A stretch of DNA of 64,000 bases, from NCBI RefSeq assembly GCF_023701485.1, contig NZ_JAMQBK010000046.1:62001-126000 (forward strand). Direction: 5' to 3'. Position numbers and translations under genes: made by a program. Positions 63,513 through 64,000 of the stretch are shown piece after piece. Below the pieces are notes generated by a model. That model saw only the letters and a list, made by a program, of their open reading frames with translations. It searched no databases and was not told where the DNA came from. Source of the DNA: Aporhodopirellula aestuarii. GTDB lineage: Bacteria; Planctomycetota; Planctomycetia; Pirellulales; Pirellulaceae. The number at the start of each line of letters is the position of its first letter. Position 1 is the first letter of the stretch.

Positions 63513-64000
63513 ATGCCCATTCCAGCATTACGCCAACCGGCACCCGCCACCGGCTCGCCGGCAACGCAAACACCATCGCCCGCTTCACAGTCCGGTAGCC
63601 CGCGGCTGCGTTTGGTCCGTCCTGACTCGCACCTGGATTCCGACGATTCGAGCGTCGCAATCGCTCCTTTTGCTGATCGTGACGCGATCGGAATTCGGCG
63701 TCCTTGGATGACGTGGACGTATTTGATCACATCGGTTGTTCTCGGAATCGCGATCGTGACCCTCACCGGTTGCCAGTGGGCGGCGTCGAGCCAGAACAGC
63801 CAAGGTGCAGCGATGTACAACCAAGGCCAGTACACCGGCGCGATGGAACAGTTCCAGAAAGCGATCGCTTCGAACCCCAAAGATCCCGACGGCTATTACA
63901 ACCTCGCGGCGACCACCCACCGACTGGGCAACCAACGACAGGACCCGAACCTGATTCGTCAAAGCGAAGCGTTGTACAACCAATGCCTTGATCACGATCC
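63513..64000 (+). CDS. TPR-containing lipoprotein-like protein, partial
   Basis: An open frame that runs off the right edge after 162 codons. From ATG 63513 the first 65 residues are Pro/Ser/Asp-rich; then RPWMTWTYLITSVVLGIAI and TLTGCQW form a hydrophobic segment ending in a lipobox-like Cys. A TPR follows: GAAMYNQGQYTGAMEQFQKA and NPKDPDGYYNLAATTHRL. The internal ATG at 63708 would make the segment a normal lipoprotein signal, so it may be the true start. Lipoprotein or inner-membrane anchoring cannot be settled from the fragment. Its job is unknown; TPR lipoproteins usually act in envelope assembly. Confidence 0.75.
   Translation, partial: MPIPALRQPAPATGSPATQTPSPASQSGSPRLRLVRPDSHLDSDDSSVAIAPFADRDAIGIRRPWMTWTYLITSVVLGIAIVTLTGCQWAASSQNSQGAAMYNQGQYTGAMEQFQKAIASNPKDPDGYYNLAATTHRLGNQRQDPNLIRQSEALYNQCLDHD

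Noticed and set aside
1-64000. CRISPR arrays, tRNA, rRNA, tmRNA, RNase P and SRP RNA genes, phage or integrase genes
   Set aside because: Looked for repeats with regular spacing and for conserved RNA motifs; none was convincing. A dedicated search (tRNAscan, Infernal) would settle the RNA genes.

Overview
The window looks like chromosomal DNA of a planctomycete, most likely family Pirellulaceae (Rhodopirellula and relatives). Support comes from the gene content: a DUF1080 sugar-hydrolase-like exported protein, a Cys-type sulfatase, a DUF4332 protein, small two-helix membrane proteins (one with an N-terminal NPYTPP motif), a bacterial homologue of the methanofuran-type ATP-grasp ligase, MoxR/DUF4129/DUF4350/SpoIIM genes and TadE/vWA pilus-like genes. 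Shine-Dalgarno sequences are mostly weak and GTG/TTG starts are frequent. No rRNA, tRNA, CRISPR array, transposase or phage gene was recognised. The genus is inferred, not shown. LAYOUT: 1-10.4 kb holds a SUKH-TPR protein cut by the left edge, a GT2 glycosyltransferase, a TelA-like protein with a strong terminator, a TadE/TadE/vWA operon, an ATP-grasp enzyme, a lipoprotein and a small-molecule-type methyltransferase. 10.6-19.1 kb holds a long RecQ, a hybrid histidine kinase with two receivers and an Hpt domain, a YkgJ-type cysteine-cluster protein and PurU. 19.1-26.0 kb is a minus-strand operon: SpoIIM-like, DUF4129, DUF4350, an RlmM/FtsJ-like methyltransferase and MoxR. 26.1-34.7 kb holds DUF1080, ROK kinase plus RidA, peptidase T, DUF4332, a repeat-filled gap, an acyltransferase and a receiver-PP2C phosphatase. 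34.8-42.7 kb holds RNase R, a CpsD-like ATPase with a partner membrane protein, and MetG. 42.9-52.6 kb holds a glycosyltransferase plus alcohol dehydrogenase, a lipid kinase plus PAP2 phosphatase, a radical SAM protein overlapping a DnaQ-BRCT exonuclease, and glycogen phosphorylase. 52.6-55.8 kb is rich in palindromic repeats and includes a nested MITE-like insertion. 55.8-64 kb has a coiled-coil protein divergent from a STAS/histidine-kinase/MoxR operon, then MaoC and PaaI-type hotdog proteins, a sulfatase, and a TPR protein cut by the right edge. The two most unusual items are (1) the STAS-kinase-MoxR operon at 58.3-60.4 kb, whose kinase appears to start at a CTG overlapping the STAS stop codon, and (2) a 122-bp inverted-repeat element with 6-bp target duplications inserted in one arm of an older dispersed hairpin element at 55.5-55.7 kb.
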